A program made the position numbers and the translations under genes. The notes under the pieces were generated by a model. The model was not told the DNA's origin, searched no databases, and saw nothing but the letters and a program-made list of their open reading frames with translations. Shown one piece after another: positions 1 to 5,875 of a stretch of DNA of 8,270 nucleotides (position 1 is its first letter; each line of letters starts with the position of its first letter). This DNA comes from Bacteroidaceae bacterium. Lineage in GTDB: Bacteria > Bacteroidota > Bacteroidia > Bacteroidales > Barnesiellaceae_A. The DNA lies in the NCBI GenBank assembly GCA_017561285.1, contig JAFZDG010000333.1, forward strand, positions 1 to 8,270. The letters are read 5' to 3'.

Positions 1-73
1 AATTAAAGATATTTCTTATAATGTATGGGGGGCTGACTTACATTGGAGTATATCATGATTTTGTGGGTTAACT

Positions 74-1207
74 ATGAGTAATATACAAACATATACCGAG
101 GCCGTAAGGGTTATCAAAGAGGCGATATTGCAAAGCCAATATCGTGCAGTTTCCATTGCAAACAAAGAACAATTATCGCTATATTATGGTATTGGCAAAT
201 TTGTATCAGAAAACTCCCGTAATGGTTTTTGGGGTAAAGGTGCAATAGAAACCATTAGCGAACGATTGCAGAAAGAATTACCGGGACTTCGTGGGTTCTC
301 TGCTGCAAACATAAAATTTATGCGTCAATTCTATGAGGCTTGGTGCAAGGACTTGAAATCGCTAACTACGGTTAGCGGATTGGGTGATGATAAATCGCTA
401 ACTGTGGTTAGCGAAATAGATACGCAGTTATTGATTCCTTGCGAAAACCCTCAAAAAGAGAATTTTGATGTGGCTTCATTCTTGGGATTGGGATTCACAC
501 ATCATATGATTATTGTTCGCAAGACTAAAACGCTTGCAGAGCGTCTGTTCTACATTCGTCAAGCTCTTGCGAATAAATGGAGTAAAGAGGTATTGACAGC
601 AAGAATAGAGGATGACTTGTATAATCATCAAGGAGAGATTGCAAATAACTTCATACAAAAGATACCAGATGCCCGTCAATCATTGAAAGCAATAGGAATG
701 TTCAAAGATGAATATCTGTTGGATTTTATCAATGTGGAAGAACTTGGAGAGCGTGATAAAGAGGATATTGATGAACGGGTTATAGAGCAGGAAATCATAC
801 ACAACATTAAGAAATTCATTCTTACCTTTGGACGTGATTTTGCATTTGTAGGAAATCAGTACAAGTTAGAGGTGTACGGAGTGGAGCATTTCCCTGACTT
901 GATTTTCTTTAACCGAGAATTAAATGCTCTTGTGGTAATTGAATTAAAGAAAGGCGCGTTCAAATCTTCTTATTTGGGACAATTATGCACCTATCTTCGT
1001 TTGGTAGATGACCAAATGCGTAAGCCACACGAAAATCCATCAATCGGCATAGTGCTATGTAAGAGTGCAGACAAAAAGTATGTGGAGTATGTAATCCAAG
1101 ACTACGATAAACCATTAGGTGTTGCCACATACAAAACTTCGGATGAGATGCCAGAGAAATTAAAAAAGGCATTGCCCAATATAGAAGAATTAAAGAAACT
1201 ACTATAA
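74..1207 (+). CDS. DUF1016/YhcG-family protein with C-terminal PD-(D/E)XK nuclease domain
   Basis: This 377-residue protein has the two-part build of the YhcG family. Residues about 8-92 form the helical DUF1016 N-terminal domain, including YYGIGKFVS (37-45) and GFSAANIKFMRQFYEAW (74-90). Residues about 137-375 hold the nuclease part. Its active-site pattern is visible as P274-D275, then E290-L-K292 at the end of a strand, then Q303 in the following helix (GQLCTYL). The likely role is DNA cleavage or binding in the cytoplasm. Relatives often sit in or near type I restriction loci, but the true substrate is not established here. The linker (residues 95-116) carries a short repeat, annotated separately. 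The ATG has no Shine-Dalgarno, as is usual in this phylum, and no other start fits the family N-terminus. A strong terminator follows the stop. Base composition is AT-richer than in the genes after 2535, which suggests accessory DNA. The family is near certain; the function is inferred. Confidence 0.93.
   Translation: MSNIQTYTEAVRVIKEAILQSQYRAVSIANKEQLSLYYGIGKFVSENSRNGFWGKGAIETISERLQKELPGLRGFSAANIKFMRQFYEAWCKDLKSLTTVSGLGDDKSLTVVSEIDTQLLIPCENPQKENFDVASFLGLGFTHHMIIVRKTKTLAERLFYIRQALANKWSKEVLTARIEDDLYNHQGEIANNFIQKIPDARQSLKAIGMFKDEYLLDFINVEELGERDKEDIDERVIEQEIIHNIKKFILTFGRDFAFVGNQYKLEVYGVEHFPDLIFFNRELNALVVIELKKGAFKSSYLGQLCTYLRLVDDQMRKPHENPSIGIVLCKSADKKYVEYVIQDYDKPLGVATYKTSDEMPEKLKKALPNIEELKKLL
356..413 (+). 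repeat. Tandem 22-nt repeat (36-nt period) of two perfect palindromes in the nuclease linker
   Basis: Two copies (356-377 and 392-413) match at 20 of 22 positions and start 36 nt (12 codons) apart, so the reading frame is kept. Each contains CGCTAAC, four bases (TACG or TGTG), then GTTAGCG, giving a perfect 7-bp stem (360-377 and 396-413). In protein the copies read KSLTTVSG and KSLTVVSE, in the hinge between the DUF1016 N-terminal domain and the nuclease domain. Confidence 0.85.
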
Positions 1208-1212
1208 ATAAG

Positions 1213-1266
1213 AACGCAGACAAAAGAAAATAATCATCATTCGTTTTTGTCTGCGTTTCTTTTATT
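1213..1266 (+). terminator. Rho-independent terminator of the DUF1016 nuclease gene
   Basis: A perfect 13-bp stem pairs AACGCAGACAAAA (1213-1225) with TTTTGTCTGCGTT (1245-1257) around a 19-nt loop, starting 5 nt after the stop codon. A T-rich run (TTCTTTTATT) follows. It cleanly ends the forward transcript before the toxin-antitoxin region. Confidence 0.85.
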
Positions 1267-1412
1267 ACCTTTGTGACGTCAGAGTTATCACATTGGGGCA
1301 TAACAATGAAGAACTCAGAAATACGAACGGTTGCTATCTCGTTACCCAATTTTCAAGCAATCCGAATAATCGTTTAATTCTAAGATAATTGCAAATTCTG
1401 CGATTTTTTTGC

Positions 1413-1524
1413 AAAAAAAGATGTTACTATACCACGACTGTTGGTGCCAACGAGGGCAGAATGAAGTTTACTTCAATTATGCCGAGTGCAGCCCAACTTG
1501 TGCGTAGCAAATGTACAGTAACAT
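1413..1524 (-). terminator. Structured 3' region with U-tract, probable end of the toxin-antitoxin transcript
   Basis: Reading the minus strand, outer arms 1524-1513 and 1432-1421 pair (8 bp, one mismatch, 3 bp). One base later comes a run of seven U (1419-1413). Inside, GTTGG/CCAAC (1440-1444 with 1493-1497) and a nested hairpin at 1455-1483 (GGCA/TGCC outer stem, TGAAG/CTTCA inner stem, 4-nt loop) can also pair. The position, 28 nt past the antitoxin stop, fits a terminator of the operon. The size of about 105 nt is large for a plain terminator, so a stable RNA is an alternative. The pairing was worked out by eye. Confidence 0.45.
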
Positions 1525-1551
1525 TCTCTATGCGTAAAAGACAAAGTTCGT

Positions 1552-1845
1552 TTAGAACTCAACACTGATTTTTAGGCGACCACCTAAACCACGTTCAACT
1601 ACATCAAACAAAGTTTTTAGTGTTATATTTTCGCCATCAGTTTCAACCTTTGAAATAAAGGTGCGTTTCTTATTAATACGCTTTGCCACTTCTTCCTGTG
1701 TGAGACATTGTTGTTCTCTTGCAGTACGAAGTTTGAAACCAATACGTAACGCTTCAAGTTCGCGTTCTATTCTATCTCTTTCCGGAGTACCAACTTCGCC
1801 GTAATATTGCGCCTTAAGTTGGTCTAATGATTTAGTATTTTTCAT
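1552..1845 (-). CDS. XRE-family helix-turn-helix antitoxin (HigA-like)
   Basis: This 97-residue protein is the second gene of a reverse-strand toxin-antitoxin pair. Residues 1-33 form a charged N-terminal segment (the GTPERDRIERELEAL region) typical of antitoxins paired with Gp49-type toxins. Residues about 36-86 are a Cro/C1-type DNA-binding domain: LTQEEVAKRI (48-57) is the first helix of the HTH and KRTFISKVE (60-68) the recognition helix. The C-terminus (GGRLKISVEF) looks like a short strand. By family knowledge it should bind and neutralise the toxin and repress the operon, most plausibly at the palindrome 2199-2214. Its ATG overlaps the toxin TGA by 4 nt (ATGA, 1842-1845), so translation is probably coupled. 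An AGGAGG motif stands 7 nt upstream, which is unusual in Bacteroidota. It could instead be a stand-alone regulator, but the partner and overlap argue against that. Confidence 0.9.
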   Translation of the reverse strand: MKNTKSLDQLKAQYYGEVGTPERDRIERELEALRIGFKLRTAREQQCLTQEEVAKRINKKRTFISKVETDGENITLKTLFDVVERGLGGRLKISVEF

Positions 1846-2189
1846 TTATCTTCCTCCTTTTCTTTATAATATTCGTTCATCAATTTAACTGCTCGTTCAA
1901 TTTCACCCGATGGTGTTTTTTGCGTCTTCTTTTGAAAGCCTGACAATAGTACAACAAATTTATTGCCGTCAAAGAAACAAAAAATTCTAAAAATGTTAGA
2001 GCCTAATTGTACTCTGACTTCAAAAAGTCCGTTTGTTCCCTCAATAAATTTAAGATATTGAACTGGAACGCGCTCAATCGTTTCGATAATGCTTAATATT
2101 TTGATTATCTTATCTCGAACTTTTTGATTTTGAGCAGCAAAAAATTCTTCAAAATAATGCTTATATATTATGACTTCTCTGACTTTCAT
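1842..2189 (-). CDS. RelE/HigB-family toxin (Gp49-like), type II toxin-antitoxin system
   Basis: This 115-residue basic protein has the RelE/ParE-like fold signature of the phage Gp49-like (HigB) group. An N-terminal helical pair (12-40) is followed by the strand motifs FEVRV (56-60), FRIFCFFDGNKFVVLLSGFQKK (67-88) and TPSGEIERAVKLMNEYY (92-108). The conserved Arg59, Arg68 and Lys87/Lys88 are the sort of residues used by these mRNA-cutting, ribosome-dependent toxins. It precedes its antitoxin, the HigBA order, and overlaps it by 4 nt. The ATG at 2189 is the only usable start, since the next Met is residue 104. The promoter -7 box ends 4 nt before this ATG, so the message is probably leaderless or nearly so. 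No truncation is visible: the length suits the family. Ribonuclease activity is inferred from the family, not seen. Confidence 0.9.
   Translation of the reverse strand: MKVREVIIYKHYFEEFFAAQNQKVRDKIIKILSIIETIERVPVQYLKFIEGTNGLFEVRVQLGSNIFRIFCFFDGNKFVVLLSGFQKKTQKTPSGEIERAVKLMNEYYKEKEEDK
1853..1858 (-). promoter_or_regulatory. Shine-Dalgarno-like AGGAGG before the antitoxin start
   Basis: On the minus strand AGGAGG ends 7 nt before the antitoxin ATG, inside the last codons of the toxin gene. No other gene start in the window has such a site. It could raise antitoxin synthesis over toxin. It could also be a by-product of the Lys/Glu-rich toxin C-terminus, whose codons are A/G only. Confidence 0.5.
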
Positions 2190-2193
2190 ATTG

Positions 2194-2224
2194 CAAAGGT
2201 AATTTATAAATTACATTTATGCAA
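2194..2224 (-). promoter_or_regulatory. Bacteroidota-type promoter of the toxin-antitoxin operon
   Basis: On the minus strand TTG (2224-2222) is followed by a 20-nt spacer and TACCTTTG (2201-2194), matching the TTG / TAnnTTTG consensus. The expected start of transcription falls at about 2191-2188, on or next to the toxin ATG. Confidence 0.75.
2199..2214. promoter_or_regulatory. 16-bp perfect palindrome, probable antitoxin operator
   Basis: GTAATTTATAAATTAC is its own reverse complement. It overlaps the -7 box and fills the adjacent spacer of the toxin-antitoxin promoter, so a bound dimer would block RNA polymerase. Binding by the XRE antitoxin is inferred from position and family habit. Confidence 0.65.
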
Positions 2225-2480
2225 GAAAAATAGCGATATTTTTCAGAACCAATAGCCTTTATTTGATTTTTTATTTTCAAAAATGGGTGGCGAGAACAGC
2301 TTCGCTCTGTTGGTGTTGCGTCAAGATAGGTCTGCACTGCGCTTCAATAACACAAAATTTATCGCAGAATCTTCGTTACGCTTTACAAATTACATCCAAA
2401 ACACCGAATATACAAACCATTTTTATACAATATCAAATTATTTTTATACGTTTTATATTTAGCAATATTAACATTTAGGA
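2225..2480. other. Gene-free spacer between divergent toxin-antitoxin and T9SS-cargo promoters
   Basis: It is mostly AT-rich. A 7-bp hairpin (AAAAATA, GCGA, TATTTTT; 2226-2243) lies just behind the toxin-antitoxin promoter. At about 2285-2385 the composition becomes clearly less AT-rich, with a small hairpin (AACAG/CTGTT, 2295-2311) and repeated CTTCG-type words. A 71-codon forward frame (2263-2478) has no recognisable domain and is rejected as a gene. The middle patch may be a remnant of a lost gene or repeat. Confidence 0.45.
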
Positions 2481-2512
2481 TTTGGCGCAGCAACATTTTA
2501 TAAATACTTTTG
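2481..2512 (+). promoter_or_regulatory. Bacteroidota-type promoter of the Asp-box T9SS cargo gene
   Basis: TTTG (2481-2484), a 20-nt spacer and TACTTTTG (2505-2512) match the -33/-7 consensus exactly. Transcription would start around 2516-2519, leaving a leader of under 20 nt before the ATG at 2535. Confidence 0.8.
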
Positions 2513-2534
2513 TAAAAACTTTAAATTCATACCT

Positions 2535-3836
2535 ATGATTAAAAAATACTTCTTTTTATTGAGTACATTGCTTGTTCTTTCTTTTACACAACAAGCCAAC
2601 GCACAATGGGAGCAAATATACAAGCTTCCTGCTACACAATGCATATTTTTAGCCCCCAATGGCAATCTTATTGCATCAGATTTTCAGTTCGACTATTCCG
2701 GTGGTATCTATTACTCAGAAGACAAGGGTACAACCTGGAACAGAGCCGATGTTGAGGACTTTGCATACAACACTATCATACAAGCCGGCGAGTACATCAT
2801 TGCATCGGGCGAATGTAGCACTTTGGCACGCTCTAAGGACAATGGTAAGACTTGGGAGCTCCTCAACTATGCCTACTTTATGCAAGAGTACATTGGCGAT
2901 AAGGGCGCTGAGGCCGACCTATCATACGCCATTACATATTATAAAGACAAACTTTTCTTGGCCGACTTCAACGGTGGTGGCGTTATCTACAGCGAGGACT
3001 TTGGCGAGACTTGGGTTATGACCGACCGCGAGTCGCTTATGTACGAGAGCGAATATGGCTTGGTTATCGACTCGTTCTACAAGCTCGACACCAGCAACGA
3101 CAACCTCCTGCTCTTTGGTGCCTACTTTGTTTACCGCCTCAACGAGGAGAACTACACTTGGGAGTTGCTCCGCAACGATAGCAACTTTATGGGCGTTACT
3201 GCGCACATAGACAACAAGCTCGTGTGTGGCCGCTCTATCATGAACTATACCGATGCTGTTCCGTTCCTCGAATATACTACCGATGGTGGTTCTACTTGGG
3301 GCGAACTTCCTCGTCCCGAAGGTATGATAGACAACAACGTTCGCGCTATGCACAGCTTCGACAATAACCTTATCGTTGGTTTGCAAATGGGTGGTATCTA
3401 CTACACCGACAACTTGGGCGAGGCTTGGAGCGATATTTCTGAGGGTATCCCCTACTACGTTAGTCCCGCCGACGGCTCATACGTGTACGAAATTCCTATG
3501 GTCATCACCAGCGACGATGAATACATCTATATGGCTATCTACGACGAACCTTGGAGCGAAGGCACTTTGAGCGGTATCTACCGTTATAAGAAAAGCAACC
3601 TCCCCGTTGCCGGCATCAATGCTACGCTCAACGACAACTTTGGTATCTACTGCGACAACAACAACCTGTATCTCAACAACGCTGCCGATGTTACCATATA
3701 CAACATCAACGGTACTTTGGTTCTCAGCCAACCCAATAGCAGTGAGGTTAACATAAGCAACTTGCAAAAAGGTATTTACATATATCAAGCCCAAATCAAC
3801 AACGCCGTTGTCAGTGGCAAGTTTATCAAACAATAA
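2535..3836 (+). CDS. Secreted Asp-box (BNR-like) repeat protein with T9SS type A sorting domain
   Basis: This 433-residue exported protein starts with a signal peptide (MIKKYFFLLSTLLVLSF), probably cut after ANA at residue 23. The body (about 24-355) carries five Asp-box motifs of the S-x-D-x-G-x-T-W type: residues 61-68, 100-107, 153-160, 248-255 and a weaker one at 291-298 (Asn for Asp, Ala for Thr). These mark hairpin turns of a beta-propeller like that of sialidases and BNR proteins. No sialidase Arg triad or FRIP motif is apparent, so a binding or scaffold role is more likely than hydrolysis. Residues about 360-433 form the T9SS type A C-terminal sorting domain, with VTIYNINGTLV (386-396) and the terminal NLQKGIYIY...GKFIKQ strands. 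The protein should be exported through the outer membrane and released or anchored at the surface. A good promoter lies upstream and a terminator-like hairpin after the stop. The ligand is unknown. Confidence 0.88.
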   Translation: MIKKYFFLLSTLLVLSFTQQANAQWEQIYKLPATQCIFLAPNGNLIASDFQFDYSGGIYYSEDKGTTWNRADVEDFAYNTIIQAGEYIIASGECSTLARSKDNGKTWELLNYAYFMQEYIGDKGAEADLSYAITYYKDKLFLADFNGGGVIYSEDFGETWVMTDRESLMYESEYGLVIDSFYKLDTSNDNLLLFGAYFVYRLNEENYTWELLRNDSNFMGVTAHIDNKLVCGRSIMNYTDAVPFLEYTTDGGSTWGELPRPEGMIDNNVRAMHSFDNNLIVGLQMGGIYYTDNLGEAWSDISEGIPYYVSPADGSYVYEIPMVITSDDEYIYMAIYDEPWSEGTLSGIYRYKKSNLPVAGINATLNDNFGIYCDNNNLYLNNAADVTIYNINGTLVLSQPNSSEVNISNLQKGIYIYQAQINNAVVSGKFIKQ

Positions 3837-3858
3837 CACATACATACACAAACACACA

Positions 3859-3905
3859 GAAACAGACTACAACAGCCTTGCGATTGTTGCAGTCTGTTTC
3901 TTCAT
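3859..3905 (+). terminator. Strong intergenic hairpin between the two T9SS cargo genes
   Basis: GAAACAGACT (3859-3868) pairs perfectly with AGTCTGTTTC (3891-3900). After one mismatch, CAACA (3870-3874) pairs with TGTTG (3885-3889), leaving a 10-nt loop. The tail TTCATTC is only moderately T-rich. No consensus promoter is visible between the hairpin and the next start, so it may be a partial terminator (attenuator) that lets some transcript through, or a stabilising 3' end. Confidence 0.65.
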
Positions 3906-3921
3906 TCAAAGAAATATGATT

Positions 3922-5841
3922 ATGAATAAAATCCTACTCAACACAGCCCTCCTACTTGCTGCAACAGCCTTTGCTTCGTTTGCTCAAGAGCAAGATTATA
4001 TGACATACCACAGTTGCGACTTCACCGATGGCATTCCGGCCGAATATGCTACCTACGACCTCGATGAACAAACACTACATTACACAATGGTGCAAGGTGG
4101 TATCAAACAAGGCGAAGCTTGGACTCGTAAAAAAGAACCCGGCACAAAAAACTACTATGCTGTATCGGCGTGCCGTTACAAAGAGATTGAGGGCGTTGAA
4201 CTTAAACCATCGGACGATTGGCTCATTACACCGGCCATTTGGGTACGTGGCAAAGAGGCCAAGCTGTCGTGGGATGCCCAATCGGTCAAAGCTCAACAAA
4301 AGCTATGTGCTTCGTACGAAGTACTCATTTCTACAACCGGCAACACGCCGGCCGACTTTAATCAACCGGCAATATTCAGCATTAATGAAGAGCAAATAGG
4401 TGAGTGGGCCAACCACGAAATCGATTTATCGCAATACGAAGGTGAAAACATATACATCGCCTTCCACAACAACAGCGCACAGGGCGATTTCATTGGCATC
4501 GACAATGTTATCGTTAGCGGTCACAAAGGCGTGTGCAATATGGAAAATACAACCGGCACACACATATTTGGTTCTAACGACCTATACATAAATGTTGCCT
4601 TCACATCATATGCCAATGATCCTATTACCGACATTACACTCTATTATAACCACAACAACGAGGTCGTTACCGAATCGGTTTCGCAACTCAACATCAACAA
4701 ATACGAAACCTACAACCACACCTTTGCAACACCCATCGCCGTTGCCAATGGCGACACTGCCACCTACACCATTGGTGCTACCGTTAATGGTATTAAACAA
4801 GGCGAAATAACCGCCCAAACGGTTGCCTTTATGTTCGAGCCTACCCACTGTGTTGTTATCGAAGAGGTAACAGGTATGTGGTGTACATTCTGCCCTGCAG
4901 GTATCGTTGCAATGGAGATACTCAAAGAAAAATACCCCGAGCAATTTATTGGTATTGCCGTACACTATGACGACAGAATTGCATTGGACGATTATTTCAA
5001 TGCTCTTGGCCTTTCGGGACTACCTTCGGGCATTGTAAATCGCCGTCACGTTGTTGCGCCCCCTATGGTCGAAGTTGAGAACAACGGCGTGAAAGAGTTG
5101 GTTGCCACAAATGGTGGTTTCGAGACATACTTTCTCGAAGAGCTTAGCTCACTCACACCTTGCGAAGTTGCCATTACAGCTCTTACTTACAGCGACAACA
5201 ACATCACAATCGACACGCGCACCCGTTCGGCTGTCAACATCGACAATACGCAATATCAACTCGCCTTTGTCATCATCGAAGACCACGTTTGGGAAGAGGG
5301 TTACTACCAAAAGAATGGATACTCAGGAGGCGATGTGCTGCTCAACGGATGGGAAGAGAAACCATCTATGGTTAACGAGGGCATAGCTTTTGATCACGTG
5401 GCACGTGCCATTTACGATTTTGACGGTATCGAAGGCAGCATTCCCTCCAATCTTGTTGCTGGCGAAGAGTACACCGGCTCTTACTCATTTGAGCTTCCTT
5501 CAACAATTCTCAACTACAACAACGTGAAGGTTATTGCCATGATTATCAATGCTGCCGATGGCACTATTGTCAATGCAACACAATCAGGTAGTATCACAGC
5601 GATCGATGCACCGCAAACAGCACAACAACCTATTTGCCACAGCACCGATGGCAACATACACGTTACCTTGCCTTCAACCGATGCTTCTCAAATAGCTATA
5701 TACAACATCAGTGGTGCGCTCGTTGCTTCATATACAGCTACCGGCAACAACATTCAACTCCCCAATCCCGCCGCCGGCGCTTATATCGTAAGCATTACAC
5801 AATGTGGCACAACCACTGCACACAAAATCGTTGTAAGATAA
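3922..5841 (+). CDS. T9SS cargo: choice-of-anchor-J-like domain, Omp28-like thioredoxin-fold region, sorting tail
   Basis: The protein has 639 residues from the ATG at 3922. An ATG two codons earlier (3916) is equally possible. Starts further upstream would bury the signal peptide and overlap the previous gene. The signal peptide MNKILLNTALLLAATAFASFA is probably cut at 21/22. Residues about 24-200 resemble the cleaved-adhesin/choice-of-anchor-J jelly-roll domain (DDWLITPAIW at 98-107, YEVLIS at 132-137, GIDNVIVSG at 192-200). Residues about 205-305 form a linker beta-domain. Residues about 308-550 look like the Omp28 outer-membrane family: EEVTGMWCTFCPAG (314-327) holds a CxxC pair (C321, C324), and LP at 367-368 sits where thioredoxin folds place the cis-proline. 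Residues about 565-639 are a T9SS type A sorting domain (IAIYNISGALV, 591-601). It probably acts at the cell surface. Disulfide or redox activity is possible but inferred. Confidence 0.87.
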   Translation: MNKILLNTALLLAATAFASFAQEQDYMTYHSCDFTDGIPAEYATYDLDEQTLHYTMVQGGIKQGEAWTRKKEPGTKNYYAVSACRYKEIEGVELKPSDDWLITPAIWVRGKEAKLSWDAQSVKAQQKLCASYEVLISTTGNTPADFNQPAIFSINEEQIGEWANHEIDLSQYEGENIYIAFHNNSAQGDFIGIDNVIVSGHKGVCNMENTTGTHIFGSNDLYINVAFTSYANDPITDITLYYNHNNEVVTESVSQLNINKYETYNHTFATPIAVANGDTATYTIGATVNGIKQGEITAQTVAFMFEPTHCVVIEEVTGMWCTFCPAGIVAMEILKEKYPEQFIGIAVHYDDRIALDDYFNALGLSGLPSGIVNRRHVVAPPMVEVENNGVKELVATNGGFETYFLEELSSLTPCEVAITALTYSDNNITIDTRTRSAVNIDNTQYQLAFVIIEDHVWEEGYYQKNGYSGGDVLLNGWEEKPSMVNEGIAFDHVARAIYDFDGIEGSIPSNLVAGEEYTGSYSFELPSTILNYNNVKVIAMIINAADGTIVNATQSGSITAIDAPQTAQQPICHSTDGNIHVTLPSTDASQIAIYNISGALVASYTATGNNIQLPNPAAGAYIVSITQCGTTTAHKIVVR

Positions 5842-5875
5842 AATACACTATAACGCTTGACTCTACTCTATTCGT

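Larger units (their letters stand above)
1208..1551. other. Gene-free stretch between convergent nuclease and antitoxin genes
   Basis: It holds the nuclease terminator (to 1266), a -7-like box TACCTTTG at 1266-1273 with no well-spaced -33 partner, and the palindrome TGACGTCA at 1274-1281. A possible 23-codon reading frame starts at ATG 1306 and stops at 1375-1377. A 16-nt palindrome (seven T, GC, seven A) lies at 1404-1419, and an extended foldable region at 1421-1524. A second weak reading frame (ATG 1461, stop 1566-1568) would overlap the end of the antitoxin gene. Neither small frame resembles a protein I recognise, so neither is called a gene. Confidence 0.5.

Noticed and set aside
1..71. 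Possible 3' end of an upstream gene (open frames ending at TGA 56-58 or TAA 69-71)
   Set aside because: Two different frames are open from the left edge and neither 18-22 residue tail is recognisable. A gene end is plausible but the frame cannot be chosen.
356..413. CRISPR-like repeat array
   Set aside because: There are only two copies, inside a coding frame with a 12-codon period. The spacing is 14 nt and there are no cas genes.
960..1349. 129-codon reverse reading frame
   Set aside because: It lies antisense to the nuclease gene and crosses its terminator. The nuclease frame has clear family motifs; this one has none.
1461..1568. 35-codon forward frame beginning MKFTSIMPS
   Set aside because: It overlaps the antitoxin 3' end on the other strand and the better-supported inverted repeats, and has no recognisable family. 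It could be a gene fragment but cannot be supported.
2263..2478. 71-codon forward reading frame
   Set aside because: It has no recognisable domain and atypical composition, runs through the promoter spacer, and looks like chance reading in AT-rich DNA.
2922..3386. 154-codon reverse frame, with others of this kind inside 2535-5841
   Set aside because: These are antisense shadows of genes with signal peptides, Asp boxes and sorting domains, and they have no domain of their own.
3808..3921. Upstream start for the second T9SS cargo gene
   Set aside because: It would overlap the previous gene, translate the terminator hairpin, and leave the signal peptide 38 residues inside the protein.
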